This document shows positions 16,975-25,737 of a DNA stretch of 35,814 nt, piece by piece. Positions within the stretch are counted from its first letter, which is position 1; each line of letters opens with the position of its first letter. The stretch comes from an uncultured Gammaproteobacteria bacterium (GTDB lineage Bacteria; Pseudomonadota; Gammaproteobacteria; SZUA-229): the NCBI GenBank assembly GCA_937998645.1, contig CALLCZ010000175.1, positions 1 through 35,814 on the forward strand. The letters are read 5' to 3'. Under the pieces are notes generated by a model, which was not told the DNA's origin, did no database searches, and saw only the letters and a list, made by a program, of their open reading frames with translations. The translations under genes and the position numbers were made by a program.

Positions 16975-17658
16975 TCAGACCAGGCTGTACTCCTTCAATG
17001 CATCGCGATTGTGGATGGTGATTTTGCTTCCATCAATACTGATGACACCCTCGCCCCTGAGATTTTTAATAATACGAGAGAATGTCTCAGGTTTAACAGA
17101 CAGCCTGGCAGCGATTACGCCTTTTGCGGTGTCGAGCTCAAAACTTTCCCTGTCATCCGGCGCATGCTGCAATAAATAACTCGCAACCCGACAGGTGCCG
17201 GAATGCAATGTCAGGGTATCTATTTCGTGGACCAGTTGCCGCAGGCGGAAGCTCATATTACCCAGCAGCAGTAGGCAGGTTTCAACCGAATCCCGCAGCA
17301 TGTCCTTGAAATCATTTGCATCAATACCAATCACGGTCGTCGCTGACAATGCAGCAGAACTCACCGGGTAATGCGGTTGATCCATAAACATCAGTGCTTC
17401 AGCAAAAAGTCCGCCCTGAGGCACAATTTCAATTATCTTTTCCTGACCGTCTGGCGACACTCGGTACAATTTCATTTTTCCACTTAGCACCAGGTAGAAA
17501 TTAGTCACGTCTTCACCTTGTGCAAACAGCAGCTGGCCTTCTTCGAGCTGGACTACCTGGCTATGGCGATAGACACGGTCCAGCTGGACATCGGTCAAGC
17601 GGGTAAACAGGTGAGACTGTTTCAATGCATCAATGATTACCTGGTTCCTCTGTCCCAC
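16975..17658 (-). CDS. Crp/Fnr-family transcription regulator, Dnr-like
   Basis: This 227-aa protein has an N-terminal cyclic-nucleotide-binding-like sensor domain (about 15-125), a long dimer helix (about 128-150) and a winged helix-turn-helix. The recognition helix reads VKPETFSR; the ETxSR pattern is the one FNR uses to read TTGAT half-sites. The N-terminus has no Cys cluster, so it is not an oxygen-sensing FNR. The Dnr/Nnr subgroup, which senses NO through heme, fits best. Start appears to be GTG at 17658 with AGGTAG upstream. Three matching DNA boxes upstream of respiratory genes in the same window make it their likely regulator. It ends a group with an NTF2-like and a pentapeptide-repeat gene. 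Confidence 0.9.
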   Translation of the reverse strand: MGQRNQVIIDALKQSHLFTRLTDVQLDRVYRHSQVVQLEEGQLLFAQGEDVTNFYLVLSGKMKLYRVSPDGQEKIIEIVPQGGLFAEALMFMDQPHYPVSSAALSATTVIGIDANDFKDMLRDSVETCLLLLGNMSFRLRQLVHEIDTLTLHSGTCRVASYLLQHAPDDRESFELDTAKGVIAARLSVKPETFSRIIKNLRGEGVISIDGSKITIHNRDALKEYSLV

Positions 17659-17696
17659 AATCTGCTACCTGAATGTTTGTGTTATATATAAAAGGG

Positions 17697-18092
17697 TTAA
17701 AGTGTGCCGCGACGCAAGTCATTTTCCAGCTCATCATCTGGCAGCACCCGTTCCTGGCTTACTCGCCATACACCATCATCTTCTTTCTGGATAATGAATT
17801 CTATTCCGCTTGAATTGACTGTACCATCCGCACCTTCTACGGTTTCCAGCGATTTAAACATAATCCTGTCGGGTGTTTCAGCAAGAACGTTGAGCCCCTT
17901 GTAGCTGACCTGCTTGAGCAGCTTGTTTTCAAACTCATGCTTGCATTGATTAAACCAGTCGTCATATCCGATGACATCAAATCCGGGCACGCCGAAGACG
18001 CTGACATCTTTTGAGATCAGGTTCATATGTGCATCAAGATCGAGGGTGTTGGCGGTTTCAGCCATCTGGTCAAGGAATTGCTGTGCCTTCAT
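17697..18092 (-). CDS. SnoaL/NTF2-like protein
   Basis: This 131-aa protein begins with the helix typical of the NTF2-like cone fold (MKAQQFLDQMAETANTLD...HMNLIS) and continues with the expected curved sheet, ending in a WRVSQERVL strand. Members bind or convert small molecules, or serve as dimerisation modules; no catalytic residues can be assigned. It sits 38 bp before the Dnr-like regulator and 15 bp after the pentapeptide gene, so the three are probably co-transcribed. The link to regulation is unexplained. Confidence 0.8.
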   Translation of the reverse strand: MKAQQFLDQMAETANTLDLDAHMNLISKDVSVFGVPGFDVIGYDDWFNQCKHEFENKLLKQVSYKGLNVLAETPDRIMFKSLETVEGADGTVNSSGIEFIIQKEDDGVWRVSQERVLPDDELENDLRRGTL

Positions 18093-18107
18093 GTAATAAT
18101 CCCGTGA

Positions 18108-18878
18108 TTAACGACACTCACCAACGGAACCGGAGCGGCAGCGTTGATACCGGACCCATATTGTATCGCTGAGAATGGCCCCATCGAATATCGCATCATC
18201 GATATTGGCTTCCCGCAGCGAAGCCTTGGTCAAATCTGCTTCAGTGAAGTCTGCCTCTCGAAGGATAGCATTATCCAGTTTCGCTTTAACCATGCTGGCA
18301 TTTTTGAAAGTCGCTGTTTCCGCGTCTGAAGACTCCAGGTTTGCAGCATCGAGATTGGCTTCATCGTATTTTGCCGCAAACAATTTCGCACGCTCCAGGC
18401 GCGCACCTTCGAGGTTGGCCTGGGTAAAATCGGCATGTGCCAGATCGGAATCATAGAAATTGACTCTGCGCAGGCGCGACTGAGTGAAATCAGCCGAATT
18501 CAGGCTGGAACGGCTCAGGCTGGCATCATCGAGTATCGCCTGCTTGAAGCTTGCACCCGGGGCTTCCACGCCAATCAGTCTTGCGCCGATCATGCGGGCT
18601 TTATCAAATTTTGCGTTTTTCAGATTGGACCGGTTAAAGTCAGTATGAGACAAGCGGCTGCCGCTGAAATTGGCATTTTCCAGGTTGGCCCTGGTCAGTA
18701 CCGCGCTGGTTAGATCAATTCCGCTGAGATCAACGCCCTGCTTGTCACAACCCGTCCAGTTGACACCCGCGGCTGGTTCATCAGCGCAATCGGCAGAGAC
18801 CGGCCCCGGAGCCAGTCCAGACACCATGAAAGCGGCAACGATTAAACCGGTGAAATTGCTGTTTATCAGATAGTTCAT
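18108..18878 (-). CDS. Secreted pentapeptide-repeat protein
   Basis: This 256-aa protein has a signal peptide ending near residue 29 (PVSADC) and about 35 tandem A(D/N)LXX-type pentapeptides from residue 45 to 235 (for example LTRANLENANFSGSRLSH). These should form a right-handed quadrilateral beta-helix. The C-terminus has a Cys pair (RCRSGSVGEC) and there is another pair near the mature N-terminus, so disulfide caps are likely. Function of exported pentapeptide proteins is mostly unknown. It is the first gene of the group that ends with the Dnr-like regulator. Confidence 0.9.
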   Translation of the reverse strand: MNYLINSNFTGLIVAAFMVSGLAPGPVSADCADEPAAGVNWTGCDKQGVDLSGIDLTSAVLTRANLENANFSGSRLSHTDFNRSNLKNAKFDKARMIGARLIGVEAPGASFKQAILDDASLSRSSLNSADFTQSRLRRVNFYDSDLAHADFTQANLEGARLERAKLFAAKYDEANLDAANLESSDAETATFKNASMVKAKLDNAILREADFTEADLTKASLREANIDDAIFDGAILSDTIWVRYQRCRSGSVGECR

Positions 18879-18977
18879 GTTTTTTTCAGTGTTGTTGGCT
18901 ACAATTGCTGCTGAATTGTGACAAAAGCGCCCCTGTATTTCCCTGTATTCCTCTTTTAGAAACAGGAAGTTATAAGA

Positions 18978-19331
18978 ATGATAACAAATCCGGCATGGTT
19001 TGCGCTGTTGCCTGTAATTCTACTTGCTAGCCTCAGTTCTGTCTCAGCGAAAGAGCGGATTGTGCCAGCAGTCAGTGAACCTGTTCAAGTAATATCTGTA
19101 AACATGGCCATGCATACAGGCAAAGCCACATCTGGCGCCCTTCTGTTCAGCCATACCCGCCCGTCAAAAAACAATAGCCTGTCATGTGCCAGCTGTTATA
19201 TGCTTGAATCTGGTGAAGACGACAAGAAAACAGGTCACCTGCGATTCAAGGGATTCGGCCGCGTTTGCCTTCATCAAGGCATCAGCGATGACAAGTTTGA
19301 TCCCATACAATTCAACAGGGAAAAGAGTTGA
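18978..19331 (+). CDS. Small secreted protein with a His-less heme motif (peroxidase-like remnant)
   Basis: This 117-aa protein has a signal peptide ending near residue 24 (SVSAKE). The mature region contains LFSHTRPSKNNSLSCASCY, which resembles the first heme-binding segment of di-heme cytochrome c peroxidases (LSCASCH), but the heme-ligand His is Tyr. The similarity fades about 15 residues later and the protein stops where a peroxidase would continue for some 250 residues. It could be a decayed peroxidase fragment or a small redox/signal protein repurposed as a partner for the next gene, to which it is coupled by a TGATG overlap. AGGAAG precedes the ATG. I favour a retained but heme-less protein, with low certainty. 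Confidence 0.65.
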   Translation: MITNPAWFALLPVILLASLSSVSAKERIVPAVSEPVQVISVNMAMHTGKATSGALLFSHTRPSKNNSLSCASCYMLESGEDDKKTGHLRFKGFGRVCLHQGISDDKFDPIQFNREKS

Positions 19332-22300
19332 TGAAACAGCATGTAAACCACACCATAGGGATTCTTCTGGTTATACCCCTGCTGATATTCTTCTTTTACA
19401 AAAGCATCAGCAGCAACAATCCATTCGATGATGTTTCAGCTGTAACCAGTGAAATCAAGTCCCTGCAGGTGAAGCTGCACAGGGATATTCTGCGATACAG
19501 AACCAGCCGGACAAATCAGTATGACAGCTTGAATGAGAGCGTCCGGCAAGTCTCCAGCTTGAATGAAAGTTTACCGCACCCTTCCGGCAGCTACGCAAAC
19601 GAGCATAATGGACTGGAGAAGGAACTGGAGACACTGAAAAATTCCATTGTTCAACAGGCTGTTCTGATTGAGAAGTTTAAAACCAGTAACTCGGTATTAC
19701 AGAATTCCCTGTATGAGTATACTCGCCTGAATACAGGGATACAGGCTGGCAGTAACATTAATAACAATAATGCGGTGTCAGCCGAACTACTGGGAAAACT
19801 GTCAAACCTGTTGCTTGAATACAACCAGAAACCCGAGCATGAAACTGCGCTAAAAATATATCCTGTTCTCGACAGGCTGAATATCCGCCCGGATCTCGAA
19901 CTTAACACCCTGGCAAACCATGGCCGGTTAATTATTGAGAAACGCCCGCTAATCGACGACGTCATTAAAGCCTTAAGTTTGCTGGATATTGAACAGCAAA
20001 TTAACAAGGTAGAACAGCTACTTACCGAGAACCAGGCCAGGCTTGATCAATATGCTCTGATTTACAATTCATTGCTGTTCTTCTCAGCTCTGTATTTACT
20101 GGGTTACCTTGCATACATGTTTCTGATTTTGAAACAAAATAAAAACACACTGGAAATTTCCAATGAGAAGTTGAATAGAGAGATTGTAGAAAGAACAAAA
20201 ACCGAGAAGACACTCTATCGCCTGGTAAAAGAAACTTCTTCCTTCAATGATAAGGATTTCATCAGGAATATTCTGCTTGCTCTACATAAGGCACTTGGAT
20301 ACAGATATGCATATGTATCGCTGGTACCGCAAAGCAACAATCATGAAGCCACTATTCCCGGTCTCGTTGACAATGGAAATTACCAGGCAAACATAAACTA
20401 CAACTTCAAGGGCACACCATGCGAAGAGGTGCTACATCATGGCCGACTCGTGCATAACCGTGACTTTAAAAACTATTACCCGGACTGGGATAGCTCATAT
20501 ATTTCAGATGCAGAAAGCTTTATCGGCATAACCATAAAAGATGAAAACAACAAGATAACAGGACTGCTTGCAGTTGCAGATGACAAGGCCATTAATAACA
20601 CCAACCTGGCCGAGCACATACTGTCACTTACCGCATCCAGGACCAGCGCGGAATTACTCCGGCACGCGGCGATGCAGGACAGCGGGCGCTATCACACAGG
20701 ACTTGAGTCCATAGATAACTGGCTTCTCGAGCTCATATCATGCGCAGGCGACACCGACCTGTTTTACAAAAAGGTGTGTGCTGCAGTCAGAGAAATTGCA
20801 AACGCATCGATGGCCAGCGTCCCCCTGCTGGATGAAACCGGCGAAAATTATATCTACGCTGCGGCATCCGGGAGAAAATCAAATCATCTGATCGGAACGA
20901 GCCATGCGCTTGGCGATGGCAGTTTATGCAGCTGGTCCATATCGAACAAAAAGGCATTGCACATCGATGATGTGAATACGGACATCAGGGCCAGGCGTCA
21001 ACACCTCAACCGATACCATGTAAAAACAGCATACGTGACACCCATCTATCTCAACGAAGCGATATTTGGCGCGATAACGGTGTTCAGAGATGCCATGCCG
21101 TTCGACCACATTGACAGGCAATTGATTAATCAATTTGCACAACGTGTGCAGCTCGCCGTCGCCAACATGCATCTCGTCAATGACATCGCTACCGAAAAAG
21201 AACGCGCGGAATTTACCTTGCACTCTATCGGTGATGCCGTGATCACCACTGACACAGATGGCAATATCGAATACATGAACCATGTTGCCGAGCGCCTGAC
21301 CGGCTGCAAGCTTTCTGCAGTCAACAAACAGGCCGTGCAGAATGTTTTACGCATACTTGAACAGGATACTCGCAAACCCATGCATAACGTAATCGAGGCA
21401 TGTCTTACTGAAGGCACTTCGATCAACAACAGCATGAATGTTCTGATCAGCAGCGATGGCAGTGAAAGATCAATCGAAAGCTCGATGTCACCAATATTAA
21501 ACCGGACGGGCCATGTCGAAGGCGCTGTCATCGTGTTCCATGACGAAACCGAACGCAAGCGCATGGAAAACATCATCCATCACCAGGCGACACACGACAC
21601 CCTCACCGGGCTGATTAATCGCCATCAATTCAATATCGAGCTGAAACAGCAAATAGATCACGCCAAAACCCATAACTCGAAGCACGTCCTGTGTTATCTC
21701 GACCTTGACCATTTCAAGCAGGTTAATGACACATGCGGCCAGGCAGCCGGTGATGAGCTGCTGAAACAGATATCGTCCAGACTGCATAATGTAATTCGCC
21801 TGGGGGACATTCTGGCAAGACTGGGCGGCAACGAATTCGGTCTTATCCTGCAAAACTGCCCTGTTAATGCAGCAAGCGAAATTGCTGAAAAAATTATTCA
21901 TTCGATTTCCAGTTATGATTTCAGCTGGGAAGGAAGCAGGTTTACTGTCGGCGTCAGCATCGGCATCGTCCCGGTCACCTCACAAACAGGCAGTATCAAC
22001 GAAGTCATGAAGCATGCTGATGTTGCCTGTTATACAGCCAGGGAACAGGGGCAGAACCGCACATATGTTTACGACCAGCAAGTCAACGAAGCCGGACATC
22101 ATCACGAAGAATTTCACTGGGCATCACGCATATCCGATGCACTTGAACAGGACCGTTTCAAACTCTATGCACAATCCATTCATCCACTTGACCCGACTTC
22201 GAACAATCATACACATATCGAAATCCTGGTCAGAATGGAAGACGAGAATGGTCACCTGCTACCACCCGCTTCATTTATTCCAGCGGCAGAACGCTACAAG

Positions 22301-22906
22301 CTGATGGGCACAGTCGATCAACACATTATTCGGCAAAGCTTTAAATTTATTTCGGCGCACGTACATGAGGACATCTGTTTCTCAATCAACCTTTCCGCAA
22401 ACTCGTTGAATGATGACAAGCTGGCCGCCTTCATAAAGCAATGCATGAAAGAATTTGAAATACAGGCAAGGCTGATATGCTTCGAGATCCCGGAAGCATC
22501 TGCGGCAAGCAACCTGACAAAAACAGCCAATCTTATTGAAGAATTAAAGACGGAAGGATTCGAATTCGCGATTGACGATTTTGGTGCCAGCCTGTCTTCC
22601 TTAAACTATCTGAAAGATTTGCCGGTTGACTACCTGAAAATAGACGGCAGCTACGTACGTGACATGGTCGACAGCAAAATGGACCATGCAATGGTAGCTG
22701 CGATAAACCAGGCAGCTCATGTCATGGGCATCATGACCATAGCTGAATTCGTCGAAAATGAAGACATCATTGAACAGATCCAGCTTGTTGGCGTCGACTT
22801 CGCGCAGGGATATGGCATCTCAAGACCTAAACCATTATCTGATAAAACACTGCCGGAAATGCTCAAGCCGACATCTTTCAGAAACGGCCTCGTTTCAGCT
22901 TCCTGA
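19331..22906 (+). CDS. DAHL-GAF-GAF-PAS-GGDEF(GGNEF)-EAL membrane signalling protein
   Basis: This 1191-aa membrane protein should control cyclic di-GMP. A first helix (about 9-24) and a second (about 245-266) bracket a helical periplasmic sensor that resembles the DAHL domain (VKLHRDILRYR...YDSLNE). Cytoplasmic modules follow: GAF (295-440), GAF (458-613), PAS (626-743), GGDEF (753-913) and EAL (930-1183). The GGDEF motif reads GGNEF, so the metal-binding acidic residue is lost and cyclase activity is doubtful. The EAL domain keeps its key residues (EIL, INLSAN, DDFGAS, LKIDGS, AEFVE, AQGY), so it is probably a phosphodiesterase. ATG at 19331 overlaps the preceding stop. The 3' end overlaps convergent mnmC by 29 bp. 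Confidence 0.9.
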   Translation: MKQHVNHTIGILLVIPLLIFFFYKSISSNNPFDDVSAVTSEIKSLQVKLHRDILRYRTSRTNQYDSLNESVRQVSSLNESLPHPSGSYANEHNGLEKELETLKNSIVQQAVLIEKFKTSNSVLQNSLYEYTRLNTGIQAGSNINNNNAVSAELLGKLSNLLLEYNQKPEHETALKIYPVLDRLNIRPDLELNTLANHGRLIIEKRPLIDDVIKALSLLDIEQQINKVEQLLTENQARLDQYALIYNSLLFFSALYLLGYLAYMFLILKQNKNTLEISNEKLNREIVERTKTEKTLYRLVKETSSFNDKDFIRNILLALHKALGYRYAYVSLVPQSNNHEATIPGLVDNGNYQANINYNFKGTPCEEVLHHGRLVHNRDFKNYYPDWDSSYISDAESFIGITIKDENNKITGLLAVADDKAINNTNLAEHILSLTASRTSAELLRHAAMQDSGRYHTGLESIDNWLLELISCAGDTDLFYKKVCAAVREIANASMASVPLLDETGENYIYAAASGRKSNHLIGTSHALGDGSLCSWSISNKKALHIDDVNTDIRARRQHLNRYHVKTAYVTPIYLNEAIFGAITVFRDAMPFDHIDRQLINQFAQRVQLAVANMHLVNDIATEKERAEFTLHSIGDAVITTDTDGNIEYMNHVAERLTGCKLSAVNKQAVQNVLRILEQDTRKPMHNVIEACLTEGTSINNSMNVLISSDGSERSIESSMSPILNRTGHVEGAVIVFHDETERKRMENIIHHQATHDTLTGLINRHQFNIELKQQIDHAKTHNSKHVLCYLDLDHFKQVNDTCGQAAGDELLKQISSRLHNVIRLGDILARLGGNEFGLILQNCPVNAASEIAEKIIHSISSYDFSWEGSRFTVGVSIGIVPVTSQTGSINEVMKHADVACYTAREQGQNRTYVYDQQVNEAGHHHEEFHWASRISDALEQDRFKLYAQSIHPLDPTSNNHTHIEILVRMEDENGHLLPPASFIPAAERYKLMGTVDQHIIRQSFKFISAHVHEDICFSINLSANSLNDDKLAAFIKQCMKEFEIQARLICFEIPEASAASNLTKTANLIEELKTEGFEFAIDDFGASLSSLNYLKDLPVDYLKIDGSYVRDMVDSKMDHAMVAAINQAAHVMGIMTIAEFVENEDIIEQIQLVGVDFAQGYGISRPKPLSDKTLPEMLKPTSFRNGLVSAS

Positions 22907-24812
22907 TAATGAAGCGTGCCGGGTTTATATAATCCACGATCTCTTTTTCTACGGGTACAGGTTCAGCACAAATCATCGATGCAATCAGTTCACCTGATAT
23001 GAAGCAACTGGCAAGGCCTCTTGAACCATGTGCAGTTGATAAATACAGGCCAGGCAAATAGGCTCCCTCAGGGTAATGCCTTGAATGCCTGCCGTGACGC
23101 AGGTCACGATAATCCGTTTCAAACATAGCCTTATCGGGCACACAGCCGACCATCGGCACCCTGTCTTTGCTTACCGCACGAAAAGCCACCCTGCCCGCCG
23201 GCTCAGCCTTTTGTTCGAACACTTGCGGTATCAGGCGATTAATGCTGTTGATATTCTCCGCCTGATCCAGTGAAGACAGCCCGGGTGAATCATCATTCAG
23301 CTTGTAACTGGCCCCAACGACATGCCTGCCATCATGTGCAGGCGTAATGTAACGTTCTGCACTGATACCGCATTTAATTTTTCGGCTTTTCTGCGTCACC
23401 GCGGGCATCGTTAACTGGCCGCGCACGGCATCGACAGGCAACCATTCAAGTACTGCAAGGCGCCCGCTTAAACTTCCGTTCGCAGCCACAACACAATCCG
23501 CCATCATGATGGTGTCATTGTTTGCGCCGCTTATCTGCCATTTACCGTGTTTGAAGCTGACGTCAGCAACATTAGCCTGAACATAATCCAGCCGTTCAGC
23601 ACATTCATGCCTGATCACTTTGCACAGGCGCTTCACATTGACCCAGCCGGCATTAACCAGCAACAGCGCATCACGGGCAAGCTCAACGCCTGTAGTCTCT
23701 TCAGTATGATTGCTGTCGATGTAACTGATAAAGTCATCGGGGTACTGGTGCGACTCGACTATTTTCTTCAATTTATCAGCATCATCCACAAGCACGTTTC
23801 CGGTCTTGAACCAGAACTGTTCGGCAGCTTTAGCCTGCAGCCTGTCGAGACACTGAACTGCATGCACATAAGCATTGCTATAAAAGCGCGAATCCAGCGT
23901 TTCACCCTGGCCCAGTCTCGGCATCAGCAAGCCCGCAGGATTGCCCGATGCCTCCCCTGCAATATCCGCATGTCTGTCAATCAGGGTTATTTTCCAGCCA
24001 CGCTTGATCAACGCCCATGCCGTAGCAAGCCCGGCAAGACCGGCGCCTATAATGACTGCATTTTTTTCCCTGTATGAAACAACAGGTACAGTAAACCAGG
24101 GCCTGTCTGCAACATAACACCTTTGCTCGAAAATAAAGCCTTTCAGCATGTCCCGTTTGTCACCAAAGCCTTCAGCCTTCTGCACAACGAAACCCGCACT
24201 CGACAGGCCACGGCGAACATCACCGGATGCGGTATAGGTCGCAAAGCTGCCGCCAGCCCGGGTATTACGACCGATCAACTCAAATACACGCTCGCTCCAC
24301 ATTTCGGGATTGCGGGATGGCGCAAAACCATCGAGAAACCAGGCATCGACTTTATGGTTGATCTGCTCGAGCGCATGCTCGACTTCACTGAATATCAACA
24401 GCAGCCTGACCCTGCCCCCGGCCAGTTCAAGCAAATGCATGCCTGACAAGGGTGGCGGGTATGCCTGCAGCAATTCATCGACACAGGGCTCTAATTCCGG
24501 CCAACGACTGGCAAGGCGCGCGATGTCATCAGGTGATACAGGATGCCTTTCAATCGAAATGAAATGCAGGCAGGCATCTGCAGGTGCTGACTGCAACCAC
24601 GCGCTCATGGTTACCAGGAAGTTCAAACCGGTACCAAACCCGGTTTCAGCAATGACAAAATGGCCCGATTCCATCCAGCGTTGCGGCAACTCGTTCTGCT
24701 GCAGAAACACGTGGCGTGTTTCTTCTACGCCGTTGCCTGCAGAAAAATAAACATCGCCATACCGTGCGCTGCGCGGTGTACCCTTGTTCCATTCTACTTG
24801 CGCATACTTCAT
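22878..24812 (-). CDS. mnmC: Bifunctional tRNA wobble-uridine modification protein MnmC
   Basis: This 644-aa fusion completes mnm5(s2)U34 in tRNA. The N-terminal methyltransferase domain (about 1-235) has the AdoMet motif ETGFGTGLNFL and the DAWFLDGFAPSRNPEMW block. The C-terminal FAD-dependent oxidase (about 250-625) has the dinucleotide motif IIGAGLAGLATAWAL and removes the carboxymethyl group of cmnm5U. Length is normal for gammaproteobacterial MnmC. It is convergent with the signalling gene and diverges from the SDR gene; only 43 bp separate the two starts. Confidence 0.96.
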   Translation of the reverse strand: MKYAQVEWNKGTPRSARYGDVYFSAGNGVEETRHVFLQQNELPQRWMESGHFVIAETGFGTGLNFLVTMSAWLQSAPADACLHFISIERHPVSPDDIARLASRWPELEPCVDELLQAYPPPLSGMHLLELAGGRVRLLLIFSEVEHALEQINHKVDAWFLDGFAPSRNPEMWSERVFELIGRNTRAGGSFATYTASGDVRRGLSSAGFVVQKAEGFGDKRDMLKGFIFEQRCYVADRPWFTVPVVSYREKNAVIIGAGLAGLATAWALIKRGWKITLIDRHADIAGEASGNPAGLLMPRLGQGETLDSRFYSNAYVHAVQCLDRLQAKAAEQFWFKTGNVLVDDADKLKKIVESHQYPDDFISYIDSNHTEETTGVELARDALLLVNAGWVNVKRLCKVIRHECAERLDYVQANVADVSFKHGKWQISGANNDTIMMADCVVAANGSLSGRLAVLEWLPVDAVRGQLTMPAVTQKSRKIKCGISAERYITPAHDGRHVVGASYKLNDDSPGLSSLDQAENINSINRLIPQVFEQKAEPAGRVAFRAVSKDRVPMVGCVPDKAMFETDYRDLRHGRHSRHYPEGAYLPGLYLSTAHGSRGLASCFISGELIASMICAEPVPVEKEIVDYINPARFIIRKLKRGRF

Positions 24813-24855
24813 AATAGCCGGCCGGTTTAATCCTACAAATACAGTAAATTATTCC

Positions 24856-25602
24856 ATGATACCTGATACTGATGATATACGGCTCGATGACAGGGTTATC
24901 CTGATCACCGGCGCCGGTGACGGCATTGGCAAAGCCGTCGCCATTGCCTGCGCCGGGCGTGGTGCAACCGTCATTCTGCTTGGCCGCACTGTACACAAGC
25001 TCGAGCAGGTCTATGATGAAATAAAAAACAACGGCTGGCCGGAACCGGCGATCTACCCGATGAACCTGGAAGGCGCGACGCCTGCTGATTATGATGACCT
25101 CAATGTCAATGTCGACAGGGAATTCGGCCGGCTTGACGGCCTGTTGCATAACGCCGGCTGGCTTGGCGCCTCTACACCGATGGATATATACGACACCGAG
25201 CTGTGGTACAAGGTCATGCAGGTCAACCTGAATGCACCCTTCCTGTTGACGAAGGCCTGCATACCATTAATGAGAAAATCATCAGCAGCTCGTATCGTAT
25301 TTACCGCCGATGAAAAAAGCAGCGCCTACTGGGGCGCCTACGGTGTTGCCAAGGCAGGCCAGTTGTCATTGATGCAGATCCTTGCCGATGAACTCGAATC
25401 AAAAAACATTCCGGTTAATGCAGTAATGCCGGGGCCCATCCGCACCCGCTTGAGAACCATGGCTTACCCGGCTGAAGATATGCGGAAATTAACAAAGCCG
25501 GAAGAAATCACGGATGCGTTTGTATACCTGTTAAGCGATAAGGTCACAGAAACAGGCAAGACTTTCAAACCAGAAGATATACAAATCAGAAAAGCTTATT
25601 AA
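24856..25602 (+). CDS. YciK-like short-chain dehydrogenase/reductase
   Basis: This 248-aa Rossmann oxidoreductase resembles YciK in its N-terminal part (TGAGDGIGKAVA, VILLGRTVHKLEQV, LDGLLHNAGWLG) and near the end (PGPIRTRLRTMAYPAED). The TGxxxGIG cofactor motif and Arg at the second strand end suggest NADP(H). The catalytic YxxxK is present (YGVAK). The usual Ser about 13 residues before that Tyr is not evident: the segment reads VFTADEKSSAYWGAY and is three residues shorter than in YciK. ATG at 24856 is chosen because homology begins just after it; a longer in-frame start at 24784 would overlap mnmC. Substrate unknown. Confidence 0.88.
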   Translation: MIPDTDDIRLDDRVILITGAGDGIGKAVAIACAGRGATVILLGRTVHKLEQVYDEIKNNGWPEPAIYPMNLEGATPADYDDLNVNVDREFGRLDGLLHNAGWLGASTPMDIYDTELWYKVMQVNLNAPFLLTKACIPLMRKSSAARIVFTADEKSSAYWGAYGVAKAGQLSLMQILADELESKNIPVNAVMPGPIRTRLRTMAYPAEDMRKLTKPEEITDAFVYLLSDKVTETGKTFKPEDIQIRKAY

Positions 25603-25728
25603 CCGCAGAGGCGCAGAGAGAACGAACTTCCTAGGTGTTTATTCAGGTTACTTTATGCCAGGCCGTACTTCTAACTCAGATAAAATTATCGTCTTTTTAA
25701 CTCTGCGCCTCCGCGCCTCTGCGGTGAA
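25602..25728. repeat. MITE-like unit D with ACCGCAGAGGCGC inverted arms
   Basis: Arms at 25602-25622 and 25701-25728 are inverted around about 80 bp. The left arm starts at the last base of the upstream gene's stop codon and the right arm ends ten bases from the convergent gene's stop, so the unit fills the whole interval and could work as a bidirectional transcription stop. Confidence 0.7.
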
Positions 25729-25737
25729 AAATCATCG

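Noticed and set aside
16812-17021. 69-codon frame between the FAD oxidoreductase and the regulator
   Set aside because: It is built from intergenic repeats and overlaps the end of the regulator gene on the other strand.
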